Assembly: GCA_964640325.1 (NCBI GenBank)
Contig: CAZXID010000018.1
Coordinates: 1 to 42,396 of the forward strand
Direction of reading: 5' to 3'
DNA length: 42,396 nt
Source: DAOQAU01 sp964640325
Lineage (GTDB): Bacteria > Cyanobacteriota > Vampirovibrionia > Gastranaerophilales > Gastranaerophilaceae
The notes under the pieces: model-generated
Databases searched by the model: none
What the model saw: only the letters and a program-made list of their open reading frames with translations
Told to the model about the DNA's origin: nothing
Program-made: the position numbers and the translations under genes
Shown here: positions 22,228-30,277 of the stretch, one piece after another
Layout of the letters: the number at the start of each line of letters is the position of its first letter
Numbering within the stretch: position 1 is the first letter of the stretch

Positions 22228-22317
22228 GGCTGAATGGGTGAACGGGTGAATGGTTTATTTATTTTAACCTTTCAGCTTTTCAGCCTTTAAGCCTTTCAAC
22301 GGCGAGGGAACCTCGCC
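22228..22317. repeat. 8-mer hairpin element, rpoA-rplQ spacer
   Basis: In plus-strand reading: 8-mers GGCTGAAT, GGGTGAAC, GGGTGAAT, an AT-rich centre, 8-mers TTCAGCTT, TTCAGCCT, TTAAGCCT, TTCAACGG, then the hairpin GGCGAGG-GAA-CCTCGCC (22301-22317). The last base of the hairpin is shared with the rpoA stop codon. The element is homologous to 23993-24086. Confidence 0.9.
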
Positions 22318-23288
22318 TAGACTTCTTCTTCTACCAATTCGGGACTTGGCATAAGATCCAACCCAAAGTGGCGAAGTCTTTCCACTACTTCATCAGAAGA
22401 TTTTTTACCGAAATTTTTAATGTTCAATAAATCATTTTCTGATTTTTTAAGTAATTCAGCCATAGAATTTATACTTGCTCTTTTTAAGCAGTTATAAGCC
22501 CTGACGGACAATTCCAATTCTTCAATCGAAATGCTTGGAACACTTTCGTCTTCAACTGTTTCTTCGGCTACAACAGGTGCAGCTGTTATATTTGGTTGAC
22601 CTGTGATTGAAGCAATCTGCATGAAATGTTCAATAAGGAACGTGGCGGATTGACTCAAGGCATTGTTTACATCAATCGAACCGTTTGACCAGATTTCAAG
22701 TGTTAATTTGTCAAAATCAAGTGAATTACCTACACGAGCAGCCTCTACATTATAGCTTACTCTTTTGATAGGCATAAACGTTGCATCAATAGGAAGCATA
22801 TCAATTGACATTCCGGCTTTTGAATCTCTTGGAACATCATTTGCTATATAACCTTTTCCGGTTTCAACCATAACGTCTGCATGGAAGCTTCCGCCGTCTG
22901 CGATTGTACAAATTAGCCAATCAGGGTTAACAACTTTAACTCCCGCAGGAAGCTGAATATCACTTGCCAAAACTGCTCCGGGCTTGTCAACATCTATTCT
23001 CAAATGCTGAGGCTCTTTTGATTCGGTTTTTACAACCAAACCTTTTAAGTTAAGCATAACGTCAATTACATCTTCCAAAACACCCGGAATAGCTGTGTAT
23101 TCGTGTGTAATTCCTTCGATTCTTACAGAAGTTACCGCAGTGCCTTCAAGACTTGAAAGCAAAACTCTTCTCAATGAATTTCCGATTGTTGTACCAAAAC
23201 CTTTTTCCAAAGGCTCGATAACAAATTTACCGTACTGTGAACCGTCTGAACTTGTCATAGTATTAACGTTTTTAATTTTTAATTCCAT
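22317..23288 (-). CDS. rpoA: RNA polymerase subunit alpha
   Basis: Alpha scaffolds RNA polymerase assembly through its N-terminal domain and contacts DNA and activators through its C-terminal domain. The N-terminal domain contains E-P-L-E-K-G-F-G-T-T-I-G-N-S-L-R-R-V-L-L-S-S-L near residue 27 and E-I-W-S-N-G near 204; after a linker rich in V-A-E-E-T-V-E the C-terminal domain (about 250-312) shows L-S-V-R-A-Y-N-C-L-K-R-A. At 323 aa it is normal. It lies between rpsD and rplQ, a standard position. The stop overlaps a hairpin. Confidence 0.98.
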   Translation of the reverse strand: MELKIKNVNTMTSSDGSQYGKFVIEPLEKGFGTTIGNSLRRVLLSSLEGTAVTSVRIEGITHEYTAIPGVLEDVIDVMLNLKGLVVKTESKEPQHLRIDVDKPGAVLASDIQLPAGVKVVNPDWLICTIADGGSFHADVMVETGKGYIANDVPRDSKAGMSIDMLPIDATFMPIKRVSYNVEAARVGNSLDFDKLTLEIWSNGSIDVNNALSQSATFLIEHFMQIASITGQPNITAAPVVAEETVEDESVPSISIEELELSVRAYNCLKRASINSMAELLKKSENDLLNIKNFGKKSSDEVVERLRHFGLDLMPSPELVEEEV

Positions 23289-23344
23289 ATTTATTTCTCC
23301 TGTTATTTAGTTCTTGTTTCTCTCGGTTGGCTTGTTCGCTCCAA

Positions 23345-23947
23345 CTATTTAGAGTAAAATTCTATTACTAACTGCTCTTTGAAGTCAGGATCAAGTTCTT
23401 CTCTTTCCGGAATTCTGTCGAAAGTTATTTTAAGTGCTTTTTTATCAATTGTCATCCAAGCGGGAGCACAAGCCATATCAATCAATTCGGTAACCGCTTT
23501 AACAAAGTCAGAACTTTTTGACCTGACCATAATCACATCACCGGCTTTTACCAGATAAGAAGGAATATCAACCTTTTTACCGTTTACAAGAACATGTCCG
23601 TGATTTACTATTTGCCTTGTCTGCTTGCGTGTAATTCCAAAACCGGCTCTGTAAAGAACATTATCAAGCCTTGACTCAAGCATTTGCAATAAAATAGTAC
23701 CGGTAACGCCTTTTTTTCCGGCCGCTGCATAATAGCATTTTGCAAATTGTTTTTCTGTCAACATATAAGTAAGTCTGATTTTTTGCTTTTCGTTTAAGTG
23801 CGTAGCATAATCAGAAAGCTTCTTTCTGGCTGCACCATGCTGTCCTGAAGGTGCCTGCTTCATTGAAGAAACCAATTTTCTGTTTGATAAATCCTTAACC
23901 CCATGGTTACGGAATAATTTGTTTGTTGGTCCTGTATATCTTGCCAT
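23345..23947 (-). CDS. rpsD: 30S ribosomal protein S4
   Basis: S4 is a primary 16S rRNA-binding protein needed for 30S assembly. It contains the S4 RNA-binding module near residues 90-150 (S-R-L-D-N-V-L-Y-R-A-G-F-G, V-N-H-G-H-V-L-V-N-G-K-K-V-D-I-P-S). The N-terminal part lacks the zinc-binding cysteines of the C+ form. At 200 aa it is normal. In many cyanobacteria rpsD stands alone; here it lies between rpsK and rpoA, as in Firmicutes and Proteobacteria variants. Confidence 0.97.
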   Translation of the reverse strand: MARYTGPTNKLFRNHGVKDLSNRKLVSSMKQAPSGQHGAARKKLSDYATHLNEKQKIRLTYMLTEKQFAKCYYAAAGKKGVTGTILLQMLESRLDNVLYRAGFGITRKQTRQIVNHGHVLVNGKKVDIPSYLVKAGDVIMVRSKSSDFVKAVTELIDMACAPAWMTIDKKALKITFDRIPEREELDPDFKEQLVIEFYSK

Positions 23948-23992
23948 TTGTTTGTTTGCTCCTTGTTTTGCTTTTGTTAACTTGATGTCTTT

Positions 23993-24086
23993 GGCTGAAT
24001 GGGTGAACAGATGAATGGGTGAATGGTTTATTTTAACCTTTCAGCTTTTCAGCTGTTAAGCCTTTCAACGGCGAACTCCGTTCGCC
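23993..24086. repeat. 8-mer hairpin element, rpsK-rpsD spacer
   Basis: This is homologous to 22228-22317. It has the same units with one extra 8-mer (AGATGAAT) on the left side and four bases fewer in the AT-rich centre, then the hairpin GGCGAAC-TCC-GTTCGCC (24070-24086), whose last base is shared with the rpsK stop codon. The two loop and arm sequences differ but remain complementary. Confidence 0.9.
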
Positions 24087-24472
24087 TATACTCTGCGTTT
24101 TTTAGGCGGACGGCATCCGTTGTGAGGAATCGGAGTTACGTCTTTTATCAACGTAATTTCAAGTCCCGCAGCCTGAATTGCCCTAATAGCAGTTTCTCTA
24201 CCTGAGCCCGGCCCTTTGATATGAACTTCAACTTTTTTCATACCCTGATCTATTGATTTTTTAGCAACAAGTTCCGCCGCCGATTGAGCCGCAAAAGGAG
24301 TTCCTTTTCTTGCGCCTTTAAATCCGGTAGCACCTGCTGTTGCCCAAGCAATAGCATTGCCCTGAGTATCTGTGGAAGTTACTATTGTATTGTTGAAAGT
24401 CGATTGTATGTGAACAATCCCTTGCAATACATTTTTCTTTTCCTTTTTCTTTGTTTTTGTCGGTCTAGCCAT
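24086..24472 (-). CDS. rpsK: 30S ribosomal protein S11
   Basis: S11 lines the 30S platform and touches mRNA near the E site. Motifs: G-I-V-H-I-Q-S-T-F-N-N-T-I-V-T near residue 18, W-A-T-A-G-A-T-G-F-K-G-A-R-K-G-T near 44, V-K-G-P-G-S-G-R-E-T-like segment I-K-G-P-G-S-G-R-E-T, and the ending N-G-C-R-P-P-K-K-R-R-V. At 128 aa it is normal. An ACAAGGAGC ribosome site precedes the ATG. Confidence 0.98.
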   Translation of the reverse strand: MARPTKTKKKEKKNVLQGIVHIQSTFNNTIVTSTDTQGNAIAWATAGATGFKGARKGTPFAAQSAAELVAKKSIDQGMKKVEVHIKGPGSGRETAIRAIQAAGLEITLIKDVTPIPHNGCRPPKKRRV

Positions 24473-24514
24473 TATATTTACGCTCCTTGTTAATTTTTGG
24501 TTATCTTATGTTTT

Positions 24515-24592
24515 GGATTATAAGTTGATAAAACTATACGTTTATTGGTCAGTTACAAACTTATAAGCTCATAAACTGCGAATTACGTTCGC
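24515..24592. repeat. 8-mer hairpin element, rpsM-rpsK spacer
   Basis: The spacer divides into 8-mers with weak similarity (GGATTATA, AGTTGATA, AAACTATA, CGTTTATT, GGTCAGTT, ACAAACTT, ATAAGCTC, ATAAACTG). The right units are partly complementary to the left. A GCGAA-TTACG-TTCGC hairpin (24578-24592) ends right at the rpsM stop codon, in the same position as in the two homologous spacers. Confidence 0.7.
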
Positions 24593-24964
24593 TTAAACTG
24601 TTTTCTTCTTGGTTATAGCCAAGCCTTTTTTACCTCTTCTTGTGCGGGCATTTGTCTTTGTTCTCTGTCCGCGGCAAGGAAGTTTACGCTTATGACGAAC
24701 TCCTCTGTAAGAGTTGATTTCCTGAAGACGTTTTATATTCATACTTACTTCACGTCTTAAGTCACCTTCAATATTGTACTTCGCCAGCTCGTTTCTTAAC
24801 TGCTTAATGTCTTCGTCTGTTAAATTATCAGTTCTTAAATCAGGCGAAATTTTTGTAGCTTCAAGAATTTTTTGACTTCTTTTAGGGCCTATTCCGTAAA
24901 TATAAGTCAATGCTACTATTATTCTTTTGTTACGAGGTAAATCTACCCCTGCTAGTCTTGCCAT
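24593..24964 (-). CDS. rpsM: 30S ribosomal protein S13
   Basis: S13 sits at the top of the 30S head and bridges to the 50S subunit. It opens M-A-R-L-A-G-V-D-L-P-R-N-K-R, contains Y-I-Y-G-I-G-P-K-R-S near residue 22, and closes with the basic run G-Q-R-T-K-T-N-A-R-T-R-R-G. At 123 aa it is normal. An ACAAGGAGC ribosome site lies upstream, and the operon order rpmJ-rpsM-rpsK is the standard one. Confidence 0.98.
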   Translation of the reverse strand: MARLAGVDLPRNKRIIVALTYIYGIGPKRSQKILEATKISPDLRTDNLTDEDIKQLRNELAKYNIEGDLRREVSMNIKRLQEINSYRGVRHKRKLPCRGQRTKTNARTRRGKKGLAITKKKTV

Positions 24965-25004
24965 GTTTTTATGCTCCTTGTTTATATTTGTTGATATTAT
25001 GCTT

Positions 25005-25069
25005 TAGTAAGTAGGAAATAGTGAATTATGAATGGATTTTTCTATTTACTATTTACCATTTACTTTTTA
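25005..25069. repeat. 7-mer hairpin array ending at the rpmJ stop codon
   Basis: Four exact-period heptads fill 25042-25069 (CTATTTA, CTATTTA, CCATTTA, CTTTTTA), and the last three bases are the rpmJ stop codon read on the minus strand. The left partner 25005-25036 is an imperfect complement, so the whole could fold as a long AT-rich hairpin. Confidence 0.8.
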
Positions 25070-25180
25070 CCCTTGTCTTTGCTTATGCTTAGGGTTTTCA
25101 CAAATTACCGCAATGCGGCCTTTTCTTTTAATACATTTGCATTTATCGCAAATTTTTTTAACTGATGATCTTACTTTCAT
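25067..25180 (-). CDS. rpmJ: 50S ribosomal protein L36
   Basis: This 37-aa protein reads M-K-V-R-S-S-V-K-K-I-C-D-K-C-K and then C-I-K-R-K-G-R-I-A-V-I-C-E-N-P-K-H-K-Q-R-Q-G. It is a textbook L36 with a zinc-binding C-x2-C ... C ... H pattern (the zinc-dependent form). It sits between infA and rpsM, its conserved place. AAAGGA lies 7 nt before the ATG. Its stop codon is the end of a heptad repeat array. Confidence 0.97.
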   Translation of the reverse strand: MKVRSSVKKICDKCKCIKRKGRIAVICENPKHKQRQG

Positions 25181-25198
25181 TGTTTTATTCCTTTTATT

Positions 25199-25414
25199 TT
25201 ACTTAAGCCTGAAGGTTATCCTACCTTTTGATAAATCATAAGGTGTCATTTCCACTTTTACCTTATCTCCGGGTAAAATTCTTATGAAATTTTTTCTTAT
25301 TTTTCCTGAGATATGAGCAAGTATTTCATGATCGTTTTCAAGTTTGACCTTGAACATGGCATTTGGCATTGATTCTAAAATCGTGCCTTCTAATTCTATT
25401 ACGTCTTTTGACAT
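25199..25414 (-). CDS. infA: Translation initiation factor IF-1
   Basis: IF-1 binds the 30S A site during initiation. The 71-aa OB-fold protein shows D-V-I-E-L-E-G-T-I-L-E-S-M-P-N-A-M-F-K-V, A-H-I-S-G-K-I-R-K-N-F-I-R-I-L-P-G-D-K-V-K-V-E, and the ending Y-D-L-S-K-G-R-I-T-F-R-L-K, all diagnostic. An AGAGGAA ribosome site precedes the ATG. It is the first gene of the minus-strand ribosomal operon; secY, adk and map, often upstream, are not in the window. Confidence 0.98.
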   Translation of the reverse strand: MSKDVIELEGTILESMPNAMFKVKLENDHEILAHISGKIRKNFIRILPGDKVKVEMTPYDLSKGRITFRLK

Positions 25415-25862
25415 AAATTCCTCTTTGCGTTTTAAACTTGCATATATTTCAAAAATACTAGTGCATATTCAATCATACATGGTAAAAATCTGAAAGCAAG
25501 GGGGAAATAGCAGTAAATAGTAAATAGTAAATAGTAAATAAAAATGCTAACGGCGATTGTTTTTTTATAAATGCAACATAATCAGTCAAAATAAGACTGT
25601 TTTTAACACTACCAAATTAATACTTTCAAGCTTTTGTGTAACTTTTTCTTTACAAACCCAAAAAACAAATATTTATAAAAACAACCATATATTCTCAACA
25701 CCTCAACCGCGTCCAAAAAATTAATTTTTTCCGCGTCCTCTTGCACAGACCATATTTGGTTCAAATTGTTAAATTATGTAACACTAAAATAAAAAATCCT
25801 TAAGATTAAATTCCGAGAATCCGATAAATCAGATATGTGGATTGTATAAAAAGGAGATAATT
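25415..25862. other. 448-bp AT-rich gap between infA and a small gene
   Basis: No gene is seen. The gap holds the leader of the ribosomal operon, a four-unit heptad array at 25512-25539, a weak 5-bp CAGTC hairpin with TTTTT at 25584-25605, and an AAAAAATTAATTTTTT palindrome flanked by two CCGCGTCC copies near 25707-25740. Ribosomal-operon promoters must lie in 25430-25520 but no clear -35/-10 pair stands out. Confidence 0.6.
25512..25539. repeat. Four-unit AGTAAAT tandem array
   Basis: Four exact copies of AGTAAAT lie in tandem, followed by an AAA tail. This is the cleanest example of the 7-mer family also seen at 9116, 25042 and 34977. Confidence 0.9.
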
Positions 25863-26057
25863 ATGAGCGGATTTAAACTAACAAAAGTGTCAGAAAATGC
25901 TTTTAGATACCACGAATTGGACAAAAACGGTAAAGTCCAAAGTGGCTCTGAATATAATCAAACTATAGTATTGTTCGGAGAGAATAACTTTAAATTTAAC
26001 AATCCTGACGGTCCTCACCCCAATGCCAATTTAATTAAAAAAAGCATATTCAGCTAA
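25863..26057 (+). CDS. Small hypothetical protein
   Basis: A 64-aa protein (M-S-G-F-K-L-T-K-V-S-E-N-A-F-R-Y-H-E-L) that I do not recognise. It has no signal peptide, no membrane segment and no cysteines. It is a real gene candidate because AAGGAG lies at ideal distance before the ATG at 25863 and a strong terminator follows the stop. The sequence suggests a short beta-rich fold (Y-N-Q-T-I-V-L-F-G-E-N-N-F-K-F). Confidence 0.7.
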   Translation: MSGFKLTKVSENAFRYHELDKNGKVQSGSEYNQTIVLFGENNFKFNNPDGPHPNANLIKKSIFS

Positions 26058-26074
26058 TTGTAATTTTTTAAATA

Positions 26075-26100
26075 AAAAAGCTCCTCAAAAGGAGCTTTTT
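26075..26100. terminator. Bidirectional terminator
   Basis: AAAAAGCTCCT / AGGAGCTTTTT (26075-26085 / 26090-26100) with a CAAA loop gives an 11-bp stem with A- and T-runs, serving both the small gene and lysC. Confidence 0.9.
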
Positions 26101-26109
26101 TATTATAAT

Positions 26110-27375
26110 CTAAACCTCGGGCAAATCGCCTTTAACTTCTGCCACTTCATTGCAATCAAGCTCGAAAACTTCGTGAAGTGCTTTTACGGATTTTTGAGCA
26201 TCTTGCGCCTCTACAAGGCAACTTATTTTAATTTCGCTGGTAGAAATCATCTTAATATTAACATCCAGTTTACCTAAAGTTTCAAACATAGTGGCTGCAA
26301 TACCCGGCCTGTCAACCATTCCCGCACCGACGATTGAAACCTTGGCAATGTTTTCGTCTATATGAATTGCCTTGGCGCCAAGCTCCTGCTTGACTTTTTC
26401 AAGGATTATAAGCGTTTTTTCAAGATCGGGCTTATCTATTGTAAAGGCTATATCATTGGTGTTCAAATCAATTCTTGCATAAGACTGAATAATCATGTCA
26501 ACCGAAATATTTTCAGCGGCAAGTCTTGTAAAAAGCTTTGCAGCGTTACCCGGAACATCGGGAACATCACAAACGACTATTCTGACTTGAGATAAATCTG
26601 CCGCCACGCCTGTTACGGGCTGATACATTTCCATAGCTTTTGCTCCTGTAATTAAAGTTCCTAAATTGTCCAATTTAAAAGTACTGCGAACCCTAAGCGG
26701 CACCTTAAACTGTTTTGCAGTCTCAACAGAGCGCGGATGTAGAACATTTGCACCAACTCTTGAAAGTTCAAGCATTTCATCGTAAGAAATTGTTTTTAAC
26801 TTTGTCGCACAAGGAACTGTTCTGGGATCTGCAGTGTAAACCCCTTCCACATCAGTATAAAGGTCACATCTTGAAGCATTTAATGCGGCACCCAAGGCAA
26901 CAGCCGATGTATCAGAGCCGCCTCTGCCTAAAGTTGTTATTTCGCCTTCCGTAGTTATCCCTTGAAATCCTGCTACTACTACTATTTTACCTTCATTTAA
27001 CTTGTCTTTTATTTTATCTGTTTTTATATCAATTATTCTTGCCTTTTGGTGAATACTTTCTGTTATTATACCAACCTGTGAAGCATTAAAACTTATGGCC
27101 TCAAAGCCTTGTGCCTGAATTGCCATGGTCAAAAGTGCTATGGAAACACCCTCACCGGTTGAAAGAAGCATATCCATTTCTCTTGCGCAAGGTTCTTTTG
27201 AAATTTCTTTTGCCATTTTAACAAGATAATCAGTTGTATGGCCCATTGCAGAAACAACTACGACAACATCATTGCCCAAGTTTTTTTCTTTTATAACGGC
27301 TTTTGCGACTTCTTTTATCTTGTTTGTGTCAGCAACTGAAGTGCCGCCGAATTTTTGTACAACTATCCTTTTCAT
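26110..27375 (-). CDS. lysC: Aspartokinase
   Basis: Aspartokinase makes aspartyl phosphate, the first step to lysine, threonine and methionine. It starts V-V-Q-K-F-G-G-T-S-V (K8, G10-S13), has G-F-Q-G-I-T and T-T-L-G-R-G-G-S-D-T-S-A, and carries two C-terminal ACT domains (about 265-405) with D-V-P-D-V-P-G-N-A-A-K and V-D-R-P-G-I-A-A-T. Such domains usually bind lysine or threonine for feedback. At 421 aa it is normal for the monofunctional class. It lies 18 nt downstream of the TPR gene, so it is probably the end of that operon. Confidence 0.96.
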   Translation of the reverse strand: MKRIVVQKFGGTSVADTNKIKEVAKAVIKEKNLGNDVVVVVSAMGHTTDYLVKMAKEISKEPCAREMDMLLSTGEGVSIALLTMAIQAQGFEAISFNASQVGIITESIHQKARIIDIKTDKIKDKLNEGKIVVVAGFQGITTEGEITTLGRGGSDTSAVALGAALNASRCDLYTDVEGVYTADPRTVPCATKLKTISYDEMLELSRVGANVLHPRSVETAKQFKVPLRVRSTFKLDNLGTLITGAKAMEMYQPVTGVAADLSQVRIVVCDVPDVPGNAAKLFTRLAAENISVDMIIQSYARIDLNTNDIAFTIDKPDLEKTLIILEKVKQELGAKAIHIDENIAKVSIVGAGMVDRPGIAATMFETLGKLDVNIKMISTSEIKISCLVEAQDAQKSVKALHEVFELDCNEVAEVKGDLPEV

Positions 27376-27393
27376 AAGCGTTCTTTTACGAGA

Positions 27394-28935
27394 TTAACTG
27401 CATTGCCTTTCTGATTTTTTGCTATTTAATATTGCTTCCAAGTCCTCTTTTTCTTTGGCAAAGCCAAACAAATCGGGGTAATTTTCTTCTATTATTTTCG
27501 CAAATTTAATTGCCTCTTTTATATTATATTCACAAAGGTTTTCTTTGGCAAGCCTGTAATTTACATAAAATAAAATATTAAGACAGTCTGTATTTTTTTC
27601 ATTTAACTTATAAGCGGCAGAAATTTTACGCAAAGCTTCTTTATAATCGCCCTGCTCAATCAAAGCTTTTGAATAGTCTATGTAAGGGTCGATTTCTGAG
27701 GATTGGTATTCAATTGCCTTTTTATAATACTCATTGGCTTTTAAAAAATTTCCTTCAAGAAAAAATGCGTTTGCTATTTTATTGTAATTTGCAACCGCCT
27801 TTGCAGATAATTTCAAAACTTTTTCAAAATAATATATCGCCTGTTTATAGTTTTTTCTCTCAAAATTTATATTGCCCAACTCTTGTAAAGAAAGGACATT
27901 TTCAGGATTGAGGCTCAGCGTCTTTTCAAAATATTCTACCGCTTTTTCCCCATTATATGTTCGGTAATAGGAAACGCCCAAATAGGCATGAGCAAATTCA
28001 TTCTTGTCGTTAAGTTCAATTGCCCTTAAAAATTTTTCTTTTGACTCTTCAAATTTGCCAAAACCTTGAAGTGAAAGCCCCCAAGAATTATAAAAATGGT
28101 AATTAACTTGAACTTGAGCTTCACCTTTTTCGTAGTACTCAAAAGACTTTTGCTCGTCTTTGAGATTCATATAATTTTCTGCAATAATCATATATGTTTC
28201 CATTTTCGCAGGGTTTAGCTCCAGCGATTTAAGAGCTGATTTAAGGCTTTCTTCATATTTTTTTTCTTTAAAATCAATATATGAAAGATAATAAAAAGCC
28301 TCGCCATGAGTCGGAATAACCGAAATTATCAATCCAAATTTTTCTCTTGCTTTATCAAACTCTTCGAGCTCAAGTTCTACGAGCCCCCAAAAGAAAAGTG
28401 CATTAAAATTAGATATATTAAGCTTGCAGGCCTGTTGGAATTTTTCTCTTGCCAGAATCGGTTTTTTTTGTCTTACCAAAGAAAGCCCCCAGTTTAAAAC
28501 AACATCAGAATTATTCGGTTCTAACTTTTGTGCAATTTTAAACTGTTTTTCAGCTTCTTTAAAATCATTAAGCTCGGTAAGCACATTCCCCAAAAAACAA
28601 TAAGCTTTTGCGCTGTTTTTATCAAGCCTTATTGCTTTTGAAAAAAACTTCATTGCACAGTTAAAATCTCTGTCCTTTGCTTTCAAAAGTCCCAAATTAA
28701 TGTAGGCTTCAGGCGTTTGATGAGCCATCAATGTCGAAGACACAAGCTTTTCTTCCGCTTGAGTAAAATCACCCTCTTCTGCCAAATGAACTGCCCAATT
28801 AACATAAGCGACAGAAGGGATATAAGGATTTTGAGCCAATTTTTTATACTCGTCAATACCAGAATCCAACTCCAAAATCTCACTGACAAGCTCTTTTATA
28901 TTGTTTTTTATTTTTTTTAATCCCGTAAAAGACAA
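27394..28935 (-). CDS. Multi-TPR protein
   Basis: The 513-aa product is almost entirely tetratricopeptide repeats (about twelve 34-residue units such as A-K-A-Y-C-F-L-G-N-V-L-T-E-L-N-D-F-K-E-A and N-V-L-S-L-Q-E-L-G-N-I-N-F-E-R-K-N). TPR arrays act as protein-binding scaffolds. There is no signal peptide or catalytic domain, so it is not an O-GlcNAc-transferase fusion. Its start overlaps the end of the phosphatase gene by 19 bp, which argues for coupled translation with the neuB-HAD pair. The partner is unknown. Confidence 0.88.
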   Translation of the reverse strand: MSFTGLKKIKNNIKELVSEILELDSGIDEYKKLAQNPYIPSVAYVNWAVHLAEEGDFTQAEEKLVSSTLMAHQTPEAYINLGLLKAKDRDFNCAMKFFSKAIRLDKNSAKAYCFLGNVLTELNDFKEAEKQFKIAQKLEPNNSDVVLNWGLSLVRQKKPILAREKFQQACKLNISNFNALFFWGLVELELEEFDKAREKFGLIISVIPTHGEAFYYLSYIDFKEKKYEESLKSALKSLELNPAKMETYMIIAENYMNLKDEQKSFEYYEKGEAQVQVNYHFYNSWGLSLQGFGKFEESKEKFLRAIELNDKNEFAHAYLGVSYYRTYNGEKAVEYFEKTLSLNPENVLSLQELGNINFERKNYKQAIYYFEKVLKLSAKAVANYNKIANAFFLEGNFLKANEYYKKAIEYQSSEIDPYIDYSKALIEQGDYKEALRKISAAYKLNEKNTDCLNILFYVNYRLAKENLCEYNIKEAIKFAKIIEENYPDLFGFAKEKEDLEAILNSKKSERQCS

Positions 28936-29399
28936 TCTGCAACCTCTCTAAAAGCGCCATTGCCACCAAAATTGGTTGTAACCTGTATATCTTTAACCTC
29001 TTTAACCGCCGCAACAGCATTAGGCACGGTTAGTTTTATTGAAGAATAATTAAGGCTTTCAATATCATTTACATCATCACCGATGTATAAAAATTCGCCC
29101 TGATTCAATTTATTCCTGTCAACAATAGATTTTATCACATCTATTTTTACTCTTATATCTTGATGAACTTCATTAAGATTAAATTTTTTAGCAATCAAAT
29201 CTATTGCCGAATTCTTTTCTCCTGATATAAATGCAATCTCAAAACCGGCTTTTTTCAGCAAAGATATTGCCATAATATCCTTAAAGTTTAGTTTTCTGGA
29301 AATGTTTGCGTTTTGGTCGATGTAAATACCTCCATCGGTCATAATCCCATCGAAGTCAGAAATAATCATTTTTAATGTTTTTGGGATTTTTAAACTCAT
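28917..29399 (-). CDS. HAD phosphatase of the KdsC/NANP type
   Basis: A capless C0-type HAD phosphatase of 160 aa. Motif I is D-F-D-G (nucleophile D15, acid/base D17), motif II I-S-G-E-K-N (S59), motif III lysine K85, and motif IV G-D-D-V-N-D (D108, D109, D112). The family includes KDO-8-phosphate phosphatase and the sugar-9-phosphate phosphatases of sialic-type pathways. It overlaps the stop of the NeuB gene by one base (TAATG), so it most likely removes the phosphate from the NeuB product. A role in KDO synthesis is the alternative, but no kdsA or kdsB is here. Confidence 0.88.
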   Translation of the reverse strand: MSLKIPKTLKMIISDFDGIMTDGGIYIDQNANISRKLNFKDIMAISLLKKAGFEIAFISGEKNSAIDLIAKKFNLNEVHQDIRVKIDVIKSIVDRNKLNQGEFLYIGDDVNDIESLNYSSIKLTVPNAVAAVKEVKDIQVTTNFGGNGAFREVADCLLRD

Positions 29400-30265
29400 T
29401 ACTTTCTTCTCAATTTCTTAATTATAGGTAATTCACTGTCATAAACTTTTTTAATTCCGTCCCCGGTCATAATTGGGACTTGTCTTATGTCTCTGACCAT
29501 TCTGAAAAGGCCGGCAGGTTCAAGACTCGCAGCATGATCGGAGCCCCAAAGTGTCCTATCCATAGTTATATGCCTTTCGACAGAATTTGCACCCATGGCC
29601 ACCGCCACAATAGAAGGCGTTAAACCTCTTTCATGCCCGCTAAAACCTATAGGACAATCAAATTTTTTCTTTAATGCTTTTATTACCTCAAGATTAATTT
29701 CTTCATGATCGCTTGGATAAGTTGAAGTACAGTGGTAAATAACCAAATTTTTAGTTCCCAAGATACTTACTGCATGTTCTATCTGTTCCATGGTACTCAT
29801 GCCGGTCGACAACAAAATAGGTTTTTTGGTTGCCTTAGTATATTTGAGTAAATTATCATCAGTCAGACTGGCAGATGAAATTTTATAGCAAGGCGGATTA
29901 AATTTTTCTATAAAATCAACTGAAGATTCGTCCCAACAAGAGGCAAACCAAATCATCCCTTTTTCTTTGCAATACCTGTCAATTTCAAAATACTGTTCAA
30001 GCCCGAACTCCAAACCTCTTTTCAAATCCCCGTTTGTTTCTCCAAAAGGGCTTTGACGCTCTTTTGAAAGCTCCTCTTTTGTGTATACTACATCAATCGT
30101 CCTTTTTTGAAATTTCACCGCATCACACCCGGACATTACCGCTATATCTATAAGTTTTTTAGCTAAGTTAACATCGCCATTATGGTTAATCCCTATTTCG
30201 GCTATAATAAAACACGGATATCCGTCCCCTATTGTTTTATTTGCTATTTTTACGGTTTTTCTCAC
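29399..30265 (-). CDS. neuB: NeuB-family nonulosonate synthase, without SAF domain
   Basis: NeuB enzymes condense phosphoenolpyruvate with ManNAc or related hexosamines to give sialic-type nine-carbon acids. The TIM-barrel motifs are intact: A-E-I-G-I-N-H-N-G-D, A-V-K-F-Q-K-R-T, L-L-S-T-G-M-S-T-M, Y-H-C-T-S-T-Y-P and G-F-S-G-H-E-R-G. The protein ends at 288 aa with K-K-L-R-R-K, so the C-terminal SAF (antifreeze-like) domain usual in about 340-aa NeuB is missing, and no frameshifted SAF piece follows. It starts 12 nt after the FliO-like gene and is followed at once by a sugar-phosphate phosphatase. The substrate cannot be told from the sequence. Confidence 0.9.
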   Translation of the reverse strand: MRKTVKIANKTIGDGYPCFIIAEIGINHNGDVNLAKKLIDIAVMSGCDAVKFQKRTIDVVYTKEELSKERQSPFGETNGDLKRGLEFGLEQYFEIDRYCKEKGMIWFASCWDESSVDFIEKFNPPCYKISSASLTDDNLLKYTKATKKPILLSTGMSTMEQIEHAVSILGTKNLVIYHCTSTYPSDHEEINLEVIKALKKKFDCPIGFSGHERGLTPSIVAVAMGANSVERHITMDRTLWGSDHAASLEPAGLFRMVRDIRQVPIMTGDGIKKVYDSELPIIKKLRRK

Positions 30266-30277
30266 TCTAAGCTCCTC

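Noticed and set aside
25512..25539. CRISPR-like array
   Set aside because: The units are 7-mers without spacers and no cas gene is present; it is a simple tandem repeat.
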